Counted from the stretch's first letter, positions 1 to 8,994 are shown. The stretch: 64,000 bases of DNA from Bacillota bacterium (GCA_009711615.1 VENI01000006.1:124001-188000); one strand, 5' to 3'. Notes: a model not told the origin generated them from the letters alone. A program made the numbers and translations.

Positions 1-1
1 T

Positions 2-226
2 GCCATTGCTTATGCAGAAAGTTATCAACGAAAACCAGATGGGTTCTATTCTGAAAACCCTATGCATCCAACCACAGAACAAGCAGTCATCATGCTATCG
101 TCCTACTTTTACGAAAGTCGGGATGGTAGCACTGGTGGCTTTTTTGCTGACAATGTAAAAGCCAGTAAGCAAGTGTGGAATGTAGTTAATATGCTCCTAC
201 AGCTAAATAAGGATGTGGTCATATGA
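2..226 (+). CDS. Phage head-tail connector protein, C-terminal part (runs off window start)
   Basis: An open frame enters from the left edge and ends in TGA; 74 residues are visible. The region around ..QAVIMLSSYFYESRDG.. matches the C-terminal helical pattern of gp6-like head-tail connector proteins of tailed phages (family knowledge), where a helix with a W/Y-x-E-x-R motif closes the fold. These proteins form the ring that joins the portal to the head-closure protein. The stop codon overlaps the ATG of the next phage gene (ATGA), the tight coupling usual in phage morphogenesis operons. The start is outside the window. No portal, capsid or terminase gene is visible here, so I treat this as part of a prophage remnant. 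Confidence 0.7.
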   Translation, partial: AIAYAESYQRKPDGFYSENPMHPTTEQAVIMLSSYFYESRDGSTGGFFADNVKASKQVWNVVNMLLQLNKDVVI

Positions 227-582
227 GCTTTGGAAAGATGAATACTTTTATTGAGATTATTAAAGCTGAGCCCATAAAAGATGCAGAAGGGTTTATTACA
301 GAGGGAGAGCATATTATCACTTCTATTAGAGCCTATAAAGAGGATCGGCATGGAAGTGAAGCTTGGAAAAATAGAGCTAGCTTCTCCACAGCCACTTCAC
401 TCTTTCGTTTTAGGAAAATACCAGATATCAATATTACAACAGAGCTGTTTATTGTATGTTCTGATGAAAGATACAACATTTTGAGCGTAGAGGACGTTAA
501 GGAAAAGGGCATGTATATTGAGGTGTTAGCTGAAAAAGTATCGGGATCAAAGGGTGGAGGCTATGGCAAAGACAACCTTTAA
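223..582 (+). CDS. Phage head closure / head-tail adaptor protein
   Basis: A 119-residue protein of the size and pattern of SPP1 gp16-like head-closure (head-tail adaptor) proteins: an N-terminal beta-rich part with ..INTFIEII-like strands, a central ..ERHGSEAW-like stretch with charged and aromatic residues, and a final ..YNILSVEDVKEKGMYIEVLAEKV segment typical of the family's last strands. In phages it seals the capsid exit and docks the tail. It overlaps the upstream connector gene by 4 bases and is followed by a gp10-like gene, the standard morphogenesis order. The downstream gene is broken, so although this ORF is intact the module cannot be functional. Confidence 0.75.
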   Translation: MSFGKMNTFIEIIKAEPIKDAEGFITEGEHIITSIRAYKEDRHGSEAWKNRASFSTATSLFRFRKIPDINITTELFIVCSDERYNILSVEDVKEKGMYIEVLAEKVSGSKGGGYGKDNL

Positions 583-650
583 AATGCCGGATGATCTGAA
601 GTAAGATTTGAGAACATTAACACTGATACGGCATGAAAGGCGAAAACACG
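564..650 (+). pseudogene. Truncated phage HK97 gp10-like tail-component gene
   Basis: An ATG at 564, overlapping the upstream adaptor, encodes MAKTTFKMPDDLK and then stops at 605. The opening resembles HK97 gp10-like tail proteins, which often start M-A-x-x-T-F-K-M-P. A coding-like stretch continues in another frame (..VRFENINTDTA) and then decays. The next expected genes (tail completion, major tail protein) are absent, so the morphogenesis module ends here. The assignment rests on a short motif plus gene order. Confidence 0.5.
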
Positions 651-902
651 CATTTTTAAGCGGTTTTGATTTCGTGTTGGTGTTTGTTTGGTGTTTAAAG
701 ATAGAATACAAGATTACAAAATACATAACGATAATGAGCAAGACATTATTCAATTTATGAACCTAGGTTTTCAACCTATTTTGTAATTCAAGCCACAGTT
801 AGGTTTATCACCTTACACTAATGAAAGGTTTTCTCTATTTTTAGTTTGATAATGTGTTATAATATAATTGTCTTTTTTTTACACGGCTAAGGAGGACTTG
901 GT
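651..902. other. Intergenic, decayed phage DNA
   Basis: About 250 bases with no supportable gene. There is an AT-rich promoter-like stretch near 848-870, and an AAGGAGGAC ribosome binding site at 889-897 that serves the Xre gene downstream. Confidence 0.4.
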
Positions 903-1106
903 ATGGTTATAAGCTATGATAAGTTGTGGAAACTCTTGATTGACAAGAAAATGAATAAAACAGAGCTAAAGGAACAGGCTGGGATTACTTACAATATATT
1001 GGCTCGCCTTGGAAAACGCCAACCTGTAAATCTAGAGAGCTTATATAAAATTTGCAAGTGCCTCGACTGCAACATTGGAGATATTATGGAGTTTGAAATA
1101 AAATAA
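903..1106 (+). CDS. Small Xre/Cro-type helix-turn-helix regulator
   Basis: 67 residues forming essentially one HTH_3/Cro-like DNA-binding domain: helices around residues 6-15, 19-26 (KTELKEQAG), the recognition helix at about 29-38 (YNILARLGKR) and two closing helices (LESLYKICKCLDCNIGDIMEF). Very short Xre proteins ending in ..C.IGDI.E. are common in Firmicutes prophages and beside restriction systems. Start chosen at ATG 903, preceded by AAGGAGGAC at good spacing. It lies between the phage remnant and a restriction-modification locus on the same strand, so it could be a phage repressor or a control protein for the R-M genes. The sequence does not decide between them. Confidence 0.8.
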   Translation: MVISYDKLWKLLIDKKMNKTELKEQAGITYNILARLGKRQPVNLESLYKICKCLDCNIGDIMEFEIK

Positions 1107-1394
1107 GCGTTTATCGAAAAATAAAAACGGCGTGAAGGGGCTGAGCTAATGGTAAGAGAAATTTATCTTTAAAAAATCAGGTTCTACTAGAATTAGCTTT
1201 TACTGTTGGGAGAATTATGCTTTGTAGAAATATTATTTCAAGGAAAAGCCTTTTTAAAATGGTTTGAGGCTAGAAATATGCTGGTTTTCACAACGCAGTC
1301 AGTCCAAAATACGGATTAATTTGTATGTCTTTCGCTCACTATTTGTTTTAATTCGTGGAGTACAAATTAATAAGTGTGATAAGGAGATAAAATT
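1107..1394. other. Intergenic region upstream of the R-M locus
   Basis: No gene that I can support. The only clear signal is AAGGAG at about 1380-1385, correctly spaced for the ATG at 1395. Confidence 0.4.
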
Positions 1395-2165
1395 ATGTCA
1401 GAACAAACAATTCAGGATGATTTATATTCACAACCAATACAAATATTAGATAAATATACATGTCTTAGTTTAGGGGCAACAACTGTCAATGATTTAATAA
1501 AAACTGGAAAACTTAAAAATTTAAAATTAAGTAAGAACTTTGGAAAAAAGCCTGATGTGTTAATTGTTAACAAGAATAAAGAAGTTGTTGTATTTATGGA
1601 GTTTAAAAAACCAGAAGAATTTGATACTGAAACCAAGATACAAAAAGCTATTGACCAAGAAATCCATGTCGCAAAAGAAGTAAATGCAGAGATCTATATT
1701 GTTTCAGATGGGGATACCTTTATTTGGATAAATCCCAAGACTAAAAATAGAATTATAGATGAAAATGGAAATGAAGTAGATGTACAAATAATACCCAAAA
1801 AGGAAACAAAGAAACTAGCTGAATATATTGAAAAGGTTATATTCTCAATAGATGACACGAATGATAGTATTCTTAAGATAGAAGATATTGATCCAACAGA
1901 TTTAGCAAAAAAGAGTGCAGTCATCCTAAAGAAAATGACATTTGCCTCAGCTAAGATGGCATTATATACGTTCGTAGAACTATTCTTATTTAAATATCTT
2001 TCAGATATTAATGTATTGAGGAATTCTAATTCATTTGAAGAAATTTACAAGCTTTATTCGGATGATACGAGAACAGACGCAGATGTTTTAGGAGCATATT
2101 TAGATGGACCAAGAAATACCATGAGATTGTTATTTCCAGAGGGTCTGATAAAACAACAATTGTAA
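1395..2165 (+). CDS. Nuclease/helical N-terminal part of a fused restriction-methylase, cut short by a frameshift
   Basis: 256 residues. The N-terminus carries a PD-(D/E)XK nuclease signature: P53-D54 (KPDVLIV), then E69-F70-K71 (FMEFKKP), as in type I R-protein N-terminal (HSDR_N) domains. A helical stretch follows that resembles the region before an N6-adenine methylase. Reading ends at 2165, but a one-base shift at 2138-2142 restores ..LFPEG-SDKTTIVNGQVFHAEKD and runs straight into the methylase ORF at 2174, so this is the front of one gene of about 700 codons. Nuclease plus methylase in one chain with a separate specificity subunit is the BcgI-like (type IIB/IIG) architecture. The frameshift presumably inactivates it unless it is a sequencing error. 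Confidence 0.75.
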   Translation: MSEQTIQDDLYSQPIQILDKYTCLSLGATTVNDLIKTGKLKNLKLSKNFGKKPDVLIVNKNKEVVVFMEFKKPEEFDTETKIQKAIDQEIHVAKEVNAEIYIVSDGDTFIWINPKTKNRIIDENGNEVDVQIIPKKETKKLAEYIEKVIFSIDDTNDSILKIEDIDPTDLAKKSAVILKKMTFASAKMALYTFVELFLFKYLSDINVLRNSNSFEEIYKLYSDDTRTDADVLGAYLDGPRNTMRLLFPEGLIKQQL

Positions 2166-2173
2166 ATGGACAA

Positions 2174-3508
2174 GTGTTTCATGCTGAAAAGGATATAACA
2201 GGCCATTATGTTAGTGAAGATAGTACTGACGAAGTGTTTAAAAATGTGATAAAAGAATTTCACGAGTATGATAAAAAGAACGGAAAATTCATAAATATTA
2301 GCAAAGATTTTAAATCGAAGCTGTTTGAAACTTTTATGAAGAATAGCGATGATAAAACCGATATGGGACAATTCTTTACACCATTAAAAATTGTTAAAGA
2401 AATGGTAAACATGGTAGAAGTTAGACAAAACATGAAAATATGTGATCCTGCTTGCGGTGTTGGTAAATTTTTACTTGAAGCAATAGCTGATAGAAATGAT
2501 TTATTCACAATGGATGGCAAAAACTTAAAGCAGAATATAGAAATATATGGCTTTGAAAAAATGATGTCAGGAAAAGATGACATTACTACTATCTTGGCAA
2601 AAGCAAATATGCTCATTTATTTTTCAAAACTATTTAAAGAGAATAATGATGTTCAATCTGTTAAATACCTAGCTAAAGAATTATTAAATAAAACGTTTTA
2701 TTCTCGCAAAACAATGCTGGGAACATTAGGCGAACTAAATGAAAATAAATATGACTTAATTCTTGCAAACCCACCATACTTACCTGATGCTTCGATGACT
2801 AAAGCTGCAAAAAATACAGGTAAATATATATATAATGGACAAGGTGTTGAAGGTCTATTTTTAGAGTGGATTATTAAATCATTAAATTATGGCGGTACAG
2901 CTAATATCGTGTTACCTGATGGTGTATTTTCTAACATTAAAAATAAAAAAATTAAGAAAGCTCTTTTGGATACTTGTTTTATAGAGAGTATTATTTCATT
3001 ACCGATAAGGGCATTTTTTAACACACCTAAAAAGACATACATTCTTACATTAAGGAAAAAAAGTAAGGATGAATTAGATAATAATGTAAAACAGGATTTC
3101 CCTGTATTCACCTATTTGTGTAAATCTATAGGTGAATTGCTTAATGCTAATCGTTTTGATATTGATGATAATGATTTACATGAAGCTGTAAATAAATTTA
3201 ATTCTTATAAAAATATAAAGGATAAGAAAAATATTGAAGAGCCTTTTAAATCATGGTATGAAAAAGACAAGCAGATGAAACTGTTAGAAATAAATAAGTT
3301 TAGTGAAAAAGTAAGTTGGTTAATTGAAAACTTCTGGTCAGAAGAAGAAAAAATAGAAATTGGAATAAAAGAGGCAAAAGAGGAATCAACGATCGAAGAT
3401 TTCATTAACTTAATGAATGAAACAATTGAATTAATGAATGAAACTATTACTGTCTTTGGAGGAACTCCTAAATACAAGAAAGATGGAGGCTCTGAAAATG
3501 AAGACTAA
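2174..3508 (+). CDS. N6-adenine DNA methylase part of the frameshifted restriction-methylase
   Basis: About 444 residues with the N6_Mtase core: a TRD-proximal helical region, GQFFTPLKIVKEMV, the AdoMet-binding motif I DPACGVGKFLLEA, and the catalytic motif IV NPPY (LILANPPYLPD). It transfers methyl groups from S-adenosylmethionine to adenine in the R-M target site. The GTG at 2174 has no convincing ribosome binding site, and homology-like sequence continues upstream in the other frame, so the true start is that of the 1395 ORF. The end overlaps the specificity-subunit gene, showing translational coupling. Confidence 0.82.
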   Translation: MFHAEKDITGHYVSEDSTDEVFKNVIKEFHEYDKKNGKFINISKDFKSKLFETFMKNSDDKTDMGQFFTPLKIVKEMVNMVEVRQNMKICDPACGVGKFLLEAIADRNDLFTMDGKNLKQNIEIYGFEKMMSGKDDITTILAKANMLIYFSKLFKENNDVQSVKYLAKELLNKTFYSRKTMLGTLGELNENKYDLILANPPYLPDASMTKAAKNTGKYIYNGQGVEGLFLEWIIKSLNYGGTANIVLPDGVFSNIKNKKIKKALLDTCFIESIISLPIRAFFNTPKKTYILTLRKKSKDELDNNVKQDFPVFTYLCKSIGELLNANRFDIDDNDLHEAVNKFNSYKNIKDKKNIEEPFKSWYEKDKQMKLLEINKFSEKVSWLIENFWSEEEKIEIGIKEAKEESTIEDFINLMNETIELMNETITVFGGTPKYKKDGGSENED

Positions 3509-4598
3509 AGACGTTAAAATTAAAGATCTATTTGATGACTGCCCATCTGATAAAACTTTGACAAAAGAAAAGTTGCAAAGGTTAAAGGGAGAATATCCAG
3601 TGTATACAGCAACAATCGGGAAACCTTTTGGCAAGATAAATTTTTACAATAATACTAAACCTGCATTAATGGTAGTTAATGATGGAGCCTCAGGTTCCAC
3701 ATATATTGTGGAAGATGAGTATTATACAATTGGGAAACATGCAACTGGGCTATCTGTTAAAAAAGAATATTCTGATTGTATTCTCTTAAAATATATTCAA
3801 ATTGTAGCAGAGCCTTTGTTTATTATTAAAAATAAAAGTAACGGAAGAGGTAATTTACCTAAGCAGGATATAATGAATGTTAAAATTCCTATTCCTATAA
3901 ATGACAAAGGTAATTTTGACTTATCAATTCAAAAAGCACTTGTGGACAAGTATGAAAATATTGAAAATCAAAAAAAGAAACTGATAAAAAAACGAAAAGA
4001 AATTGAAAGTATTCAAGTCGCCTTCACACGAGAAATGCAAACAGTTGAAGTCAAGTTAAATGAAATGTTTACTTTAAAAAGAGGGAAAATAATATCTAAA
4101 GAAATGATTTATAACAATAAAGGAAAATATCCTGTATATTCGACACAAGTAGGTGGTATTTTCGGATATTTAAATACCTACATGTATGATGGAAAATATT
4201 TATTATGGAATACGGATGGATTAGCTGGATATATCAAGATAGCAGAGGGTAAATTTTCTTTTACAAATATTGTTGGAATTATGCTGTTTAAAAAAGGTAT
4301 TGATTCATTAAATATAGATTTAAGGTACATTAAGAATTATTTAGAGCCTATTTTTAGAGCAAACGTTAAGGGGAGAATGGGGGAGAAAGGAAAAAATGAA
4401 TATACAAAACTTAATAGAACAATGATAAAAGAATTGGATATTAAGATTCCTATCCCGATTAAGCCAGATGGAACCTATGATTTGGATGCACAAAAAAAGA
4501 TATCTGATAAAATAGAATTAGTTGATAAACAAAAAAATAAATTAATTAATCAACTTAATGTATTAATAGATACAGATATTGTAATAAGTAAATGGTGA
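3498..4598 (+). CDS. Restriction-modification specificity (S) subunit
   Basis: 366 residues from ATG 3498, chosen over upstream in-frame starts because GGAGG lies at 3485-3489. It overlaps the methylase stop by 11 bases. Two tandem target-recognition domains are visible, each starting KIKDLF / KLNEMF and containing GKYPVY/GEYPVYTA..G..G..-type Methylase_S strands. They are separated and closed by long helical coiled coils (ENQKKKLIKKRKEIESIQ; KQKNKLINQLNVL), so the subunit is pseudo-symmetric and would recognise a bipartite site. It partners the fused nuclease-methylase upstream. No separate HsdR helicase is present, which supports a BcgI-like rather than a classical type I system. Confidence 0.85.
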   Translation: MKTKDVKIKDLFDDCPSDKTLTKEKLQRLKGEYPVYTATIGKPFGKINFYNNTKPALMVVNDGASGSTYIVEDEYYTIGKHATGLSVKKEYSDCILLKYIQIVAEPLFIIKNKSNGRGNLPKQDIMNVKIPIPINDKGNFDLSIQKALVDKYENIENQKKKLIKKRKEIESIQVAFTREMQTVEVKLNEMFTLKRGKIISKEMIYNNKGKYPVYSTQVGGIFGYLNTYMYDGKYLLWNTDGLAGYIKIAEGKFSFTNIVGIMLFKKGIDSLNIDLRYIKNYLEPIFRANVKGRMGEKGKNEYTKLNRTMIKELDIKIPIPIKPDGTYDLDAQKKISDKIELVDKQKNKLINQLNVLIDTDIVISKW

Positions 4599-5072
4599 AT
4601 GGCAGTTATTTAATGGATAAAAGTTTTGTTACCCCTAGGGGCAGTCAAATCTCTACAACTTTTAATATAACGACCGCGTCCGGGTCGCGTGTGAAAAATC
4701 GCGTAATTCAATAGGGGGGATACCCCTAAAAACCATAAATGAGCGCCACATAGCCTTGTAAGCCTTGATGTTAAAGGGTTTGCCGGTTATGTGGTTATTT
4801 TTGTTTCATTTAATAGTATGGGTTTTTGCTAAATAACAGGTGGTTAAAACATCTATTTAAGTGCGGTTTTTTGGCCTTAAAATGTATGAAATAATATTAC
4901 GTTTTCGCAGAACTCTGTGAGTTATCTTGCATCTTTTAAATGACGTTTAAAAGGGACAAAACGACAAAAAGAAACGCCTAGTAAGCTAGACGGTTCTCAA
5001 ATTGTTCACTGTTCATATCTTAATCTCAACCACTGCCATTAAACCAATGCTTCATGAAAACTTTAATGCATT
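4599..5072. other. Intergenic, decayed mobile DNA
   Basis: No intact gene. A 33-codon frame (4613-4714) lacks a ribosome binding site and is not claimed as a gene. A terminator-like hairpin sits at 4746-4794. Nothing recognisable from the missing recombinase N-terminus could be read just before 5073. Confidence 0.5.
4746..4806 (+). terminator. Probable intrinsic terminator after the R-M locus
   Basis: CCACATAGCC (4746-4755) pairs with GGTTATGTGG (4785-4794, one G-T pair) and is followed by a T-rich tract (TTATTTTTGTTT). The loop is long (29 nt), so the structure is plausible rather than certain. Confidence 0.5.
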
Positions 5073-6158
5073 ATGTTACCCTTACAGCGTATTGAAACAC
5101 CAAAACAAATTATAATTATACGCCTTTTACGGTTTGAGAAAGAGAATATTAACACTCTTGATAGTAAAGGGGAAGTTCTGCTAAGTATCCTTTCCAGCCT
5201 TGCACAAGATGAGAGCCGATCAATTTCCGAGAACTCCACATGGGGCATTAGAAGGCGGTTTGAGCAGGGTAAAGTAACAGTCAACCATAACAAATTCCTG
5301 GGTTATGATAAGGATAAAAATGGCAACCTTGTCATTAATGAAAAGCAGGCCAAGATTGTTAGAAGGATCTATAAAGATTACCTTGATGGAAAAGGGCCTA
5401 ACAGAATAGCCAAGGAGCTAGAGGTAGAAGGAATTCCAAACTGGAACGGGAAAACAAAATGGTATGAAAGCAGCATTAGAAATATGCTTAGCAATGAAAA
5501 ATATAAAGGAGATGCCCTTCTGCAAAAGACCTATACGGTAGATTTCCTAACAAAGAAAAGAGTGGAGAACACTGGCCAGATTCCCCGGTATTATGTTGAA
5601 GAAAGCCATCCGGCCATTATCGATAAGGATATGTGGGAAGCGGTCCAGCTTGAAATAGAGAGAAGAAGAGCTTTTGCAGAAAAGCATGGTATTAAAAAAT
5701 TTGATTATACTACAGCGGATAACCCTTTTGCAGGAAGGGTAATATGCGGGAAATGCGGCAGCATCTTTGGGAGAAAGGTTTGGAACTCTAACAATGAAAG
5801 GTTTAGAAAAATCATCTGGAGATGCAATAAAAAGTACCTCGCTAAAGGCAAAAAGGGCTGTGACAATACACATGTGTATGATGAATCTTTGTACCAAACT
5901 TTTATAAACACTTTTAATGCCATCCTTGAAAACAAGGATTACTTTATGCAAAAGTGGCAGCAGAAGAAAGACAGTGAAAACCTTCTGGAAAAATATAAAG
6001 CGAAACAGTTTATTGAGATCTTGAAAAAAGCCAAGCCAATAACAGAGTTTGATATAGATTTATACTTTGCGCTAGTTGAGAAGATAACGGTGCTTGAAGG
6101 AGATAAAATGATAGTAACATTGCTTGATGGGACAGACTTAGAATGTCAAATTGGATAG
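5073..6158 (+). pseudogene. Large serine recombinase, N-terminally truncated
   Basis: 361 readable residues cover the end of the resolvase catalytic domain (RFEKENINTLDSKGE, then LSSLAQDESRSISEN), the recombinase domain (around VNHNKFLGYD.. and RIYKDYLDGKGPNRIAKEL), a zinc ribbon (VICGKCGSIFGRK...WRCNKK...GCDN) and the C-terminal coiled-coil region. The first 90-110 residues, including the catalytic serine and arginines, are missing, and residues upstream of RLLRFEKEN do not fit the family, so the enzyme is dead. Full-length relatives integrate phages and conjugative elements, so this is probably the remains of the integrase of the neighbouring prophage or island. Confidence 0.85.
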
Positions 6159-6163
6159 TACAT

Positions 6164-6209
6164 AAAATAAGCCGGTTAAGGTAAAAATTCACCCTAACAG
6201 GCTTATTTT
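6164..6209 (+). terminator. Hairpin after the recombinase relic
   Basis: AAAATAAGCCGGTTAAGGT (6164-6182) pairs imperfectly with ACCCTAACAGGCTTATTTT (6191-6209). The A-rich/T-rich flanks mean it could terminate on either strand. Confidence 0.6.
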
Positions 6210-6326
6210 CAGGGGAGTGTAATTCTAACTTTTAACGCCCCAGCATTCTAAAATTCATTTATACAAAATTATTTATGTTCCCTAATGAAAAGTTACTTTC
6301 CTAAAACCACCCATTTATAAGTGATG

Positions 6327-7904
6327 CTATGGCCACTGTGAAACAACTTGGCCATTAGCGTTGTATAATGCACCTGGATCTCCGTCGTTATTCCATATAT
6401 ATGAACCTGTCCATTTTAAGTATTTTGGGGCTGAATCTTTAGCGCCTCGGCCGCTAGTTATATATACTGTAGAACCAGATGTTAATGTATAACCGTTAGG
6501 GAAGTAGTAAGTCTGACTTCCTTTTTCACTAACTATATACCAACCAGTTAAGTCAACATTGCTGGCTGAGTTGTTTTTTATAGTAACAATTTCATCATCT
6601 AGACTAATATTTTCTATACTGATATCAGCATTCGTATCAGTTTTGATAGGTGCTGATGAAGGTTCCGGTTTCGATCCTGATTCTGTAGGCTGCACAACCG
6701 GTGCTGTATCGTTACGCTGTGTACGCACACTGTATGTTTTGCCATTGGTAGTAACTATAACATTACCATTCAAGTCAGTACGATAGATCTTAATACCATC
6801 ATCTTTTAACTCTTGCAGAGTTTTAGGAGTAGGGTGCCCATATCTATTATCAGCACCTACTGATATTACAGCTACTTCTGGATCAACTTTGTTTAAGAAT
6901 GCTTGTGAGGTAGAGGAACTACTACCGTGGTGGCCAACTTTTAATATCTCTGCTTCCAGTTCTCCAGAAAGTATCGCTTCAACTGGTGCTTCAGCATCAC
7001 CAGTAAACATAAACTCAATATCTCCGGTATCCAACCGACAGACTACAGAATAATCATTGGTGTCCTCCCAGGTTTCAGCACCAGTAAGTACTTGCAAACT
7101 AACATCACCGAAAATGTAAGTACTATGATTGTCCTCATTATAAACAGCACCTTCGGCTTTGGTCTTTGAACGGTAAGTGCTGCTAATCTTGCTGTCTGTG
7201 AAGTATCCACTATCAACAATTTTCTCAACTTTGTAAGCATCTAACACGTCAGGCAATCCACCAATATGGTCCTCATGCGGATGAGTAGCAATCAGCAGTT
7301 CTATGTCATCAACATCATTATTCTTTAAATAGCTAACTACTGTAGCTCCGTCAGAACGGTTTCCGCCGTCAATTAATATGTCTTGGTTTTCAGCCAACTC
7401 TATGTAAATGCTATCTGCCTGGCCAACGTCAATAAAGTGAACTTTGGTAGGGTTAGATAGGGGTACTTGGTTATCAGTTTGAGTTGGCGCGGATATAGTT
7501 CCTGAAGTAATTGTAATAGTTTGTGTTGCACCATCCCAGTCAACTTTAGCACCCAGTGACTCACTCACAAATCTTAAAGGTACCATTGTACTACCGTTAA
7601 TTATTTTTCCTGGTACCCGAAGAGGCACAACTTGTCCATTTTTATAAGCAGTATCAGAGCCTATTTGGAGTTTGACAGTTATTTGCCCCTTGTTAGCAGT
7701 TACTGTTTGAGTATTACCATCCCAATCAACACTTGCCCCTAATGACTGAAAAATAGCTCTGAGGGGTACTAGTGTGGTGCCGTTTTCCACTGCTGTTGAA
7801 ACATCAAGCTCTTGTCCGTCGACATAAACTTGAGCTGCCATTGCAGGTAATGAAAGGCACAATATCAGAGCTAATGATAATAGAAGAATACCTGACTTTC
7901 TCAT
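6327..7904 (-). CDS. Secreted metallo-beta-lactamase-fold (ComEC/Rec2-like) hydrolase with lamin-tail domain
   Basis: 525 residues. A signal peptide (MRKSGILLLSLALILCL..AMAA) is followed by two copper-amine-oxidase-N-like repeats (VPLRAIFQSLGASVDWDG; VPLRFVSESLGAKVDWDG), usual surface-protein modules in Clostridia. Next is an MBL fold with ..VHFIDVGQADSIYIE.., the metal-binding THPHEDHIGG and FTGDAEAP, the pattern of ComEC C-terminal hydrolases. A lamin-tail (LTD) domain ends the protein (DLTGWYIVSEKGSQTYYFP). It is predicted extracellular, and a nuclease or phosphodiesterase activity on DNA is plausible from the ComEC and LTD relationship but not shown. An AAGGAGG ribosome binding site precedes the ATG on the minus strand. 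It forms a single-gene unit. Confidence 0.85.
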   Translation of the reverse strand: MRKSGILLLSLALILCLSLPAMAAQVYVDGQELDVSTAVENGTTLVPLRAIFQSLGASVDWDGNTQTVTANKGQITVKLQIGSDTAYKNGQVVPLRVPGKIINGSTMVPLRFVSESLGAKVDWDGATQTITITSGTISAPTQTDNQVPLSNPTKVHFIDVGQADSIYIELAENQDILIDGGNRSDGATVVSYLKNNDVDDIELLIATHPHEDHIGGLPDVLDAYKVEKIVDSGYFTDSKISSTYRSKTKAEGAVYNEDNHSTYIFGDVSLQVLTGAETWEDTNDYSVVCRLDTGDIEFMFTGDAEAPVEAILSGELEAEILKVGHHGSSSSTSQAFLNKVDPEVAVISVGADNRYGHPTPKTLQELKDDGIKIYRTDLNGNVIVTTNGKTYSVRTQRNDTAPVVQPTESGSKPEPSSAPIKTDTNADISIENISLDDEIVTIKNNSASNVDLTGWYIVSEKGSQTYYFPNGYTLTSGSTVYITSGRGAKDSAPKYLKWTGSYIWNNDGDPGALYNANGQVVSQWP

Positions 7905-8255
7905 AAAAAAACCTCCTTAGTTATTGGTTAATGGGAAACTATATAATACATTTTACTTTATAAGTGTTAGTCTCGCTTGGTTAAGGGTAGCGCATAAAAC
8001 ATTCCGGTCATATTTGGTATTCACCTAGGTTAATAGTTTGTAACTGTATTCGATAAGTGCATTTTATATCCTACTTATGTTGTAAAATTATAGTGAAAAT
8101 AATGTCGATAAAATGTCTGATTTCGACATTGGAGTACGTAAATTGTATTGACCTAATTATGATACAATTATTCTAGTTAGTATCATAGCAACCTAATAGT
8201 TCAGTATTGAAGCAATTGATATAAGAGAGGGCTTTGGCCATTAGGGAGGAAATCT
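7905..8255. promoter_or_regulatory. Divergent control region with inverted repeats and a Spo0A-box-like site
   Basis: Between divergent genes. AATGTCG (8101-8107) and CGACATT (8124-8130) form an inverted repeat whose right arm contains the Spo0A box TGTCGAA on the minus strand (8122-8128). A second pair, ATTGTAT (8142-8148) and ATACAAT (8162-8168), looks like an operator overlapping a promoter. Family knowledge: the 0A box consensus is TGTCGAA. Binding is inferred only. Confidence 0.4.
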
Positions 8256-8705
8256 ATGGGGACAAGCTTTACAATAATATGTAATGAATGTGAATATTCG
8301 AAAACGATAATGCTGGGAGTAGGTATGGCATATAGCCCGGAAATGTTGATGGACTTTGACTCAGAGTATGCAATTCTTCCTTCGCTTATCAGGTCAAAAA
8401 AGACATTGGAATTTGTAAAAATGTTAATCAGTGATAAAGGTGGCGTAATTCCCTATACCTATGCACATAAAATATACCATTGTCCGAAATGCTCTGAATT
8501 CTATGAACATTTCTTTTATCAAGTTAATTATGATGGCGGTATATTTAAACCACAGTACAAGTGCACAAAATGTAAAACCGTACTCGAAATAATATCAAGG
8601 GAAAATGAGAGCCAGGGAGATTTAAATCTTAAGAGTTATCCATGCCCTAAGTGCGGGAAATACAGCTTAGCCGAGGACTTATCATCAGTGGTTATGTGGG
8701 ATTGA
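8256..8705 (+). CDS. Hypothetical zinc-ribbon protein
   Basis: 149 residues, not recognised as a named family. Four CxxC knuckles (CNEC near residue 9, CPKC near 73, CTKC near 106, CPKC near 131) suggest two zinc ribbons. The middle part, rich in hydrophobic helices (PSLIRSKKTLEFVKMLISDKG), could be a linker or small domain. There is no signal peptide, so it is likely cytoplasmic. Start ATG 8256 with AGGGAGG at good spacing. It is followed closely by two small genes on the same strand (possible operon). Role unknown; nucleic-acid or protein binding would be typical for such ribbons. Confidence 0.6.
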   Translation: MGTSFTIICNECEYSKTIMLGVGMAYSPEMLMDFDSEYAILPSLIRSKKTLEFVKMLISDKGGVIPYTYAHKIYHCPKCSEFYEHFFYQVNYDGGIFKPQYKCTKCKTVLEIISRENESQGDLNLKSYPCPKCGKYSLAEDLSSVVMWD

Positions 8706-8772
8706 GGTAATTTTAACGATGGAGTTAAAGAGCGTAGTAGAAGAACTTTTTTGCTGCTTTGGGGGTGGACCT

Positions 8773-8940
8773 ATGAATGAACAAGAACTTCGAGAAGCCA
8801 TTGACCAGACAAAAGAAAAGATCTACCAGATTAAAAGCCAAATTGAATTTACAGATGATTCACAGGAGAGACTTCGTCTCAAGAGAAAATTAAAAGAACT
8901 GCAGTACAAGCAACTCTGGCACTTAGACCAACTTGGATGA
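8773..8940 (+). CDS. Small helical (coiled-coil) hypothetical protein
   Basis: 55 residues from ATG 8773, chosen over the longer frame at 8719 because GGGGGTGG directly precedes it. The composition is almost wholly helical and charged (EAIDQTKEKIYQIKSQIEF..RLRLKRKLKELQYKQLWHLDQL), with heptad-like leucine/isoleucine spacing that suggests a dimeric coiled coil. It sits between a zinc-ribbon protein and a membrane protein on the same strand. No function can be assigned. Confidence 0.5.
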   Translation: MNEQELREAIDQTKEKIYQIKSQIEFTDDSQERLRLKRKLKELQYKQLWHLDQLG

Positions 8941-8994
8941 AAGGCATAATATAACCTGGCGTGCCCAGTTAATTTAGTTATAGGATGATGAAAG

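Noticed and set aside
592..612. Possible left-end TnsB site (inverted TTTGAGAA with CTGAAG)
   Set aside because: Only one copy with an indel relative to the consensus, and the stretch is explained as frameshifted gp10-like coding sequence.
4613..4714. 33-codon ORF between the specificity subunit and recombinase relic
   Set aside because: No ribosome binding site and no recognisable family; likely a remnant.
4994..5011. TTCTCAAATTGTTCA resembling the TnsB repeat with a 2-base deletion
   Set aside because: Single isolated copy, in the same orientation as the right-end repeats rather than inverted.
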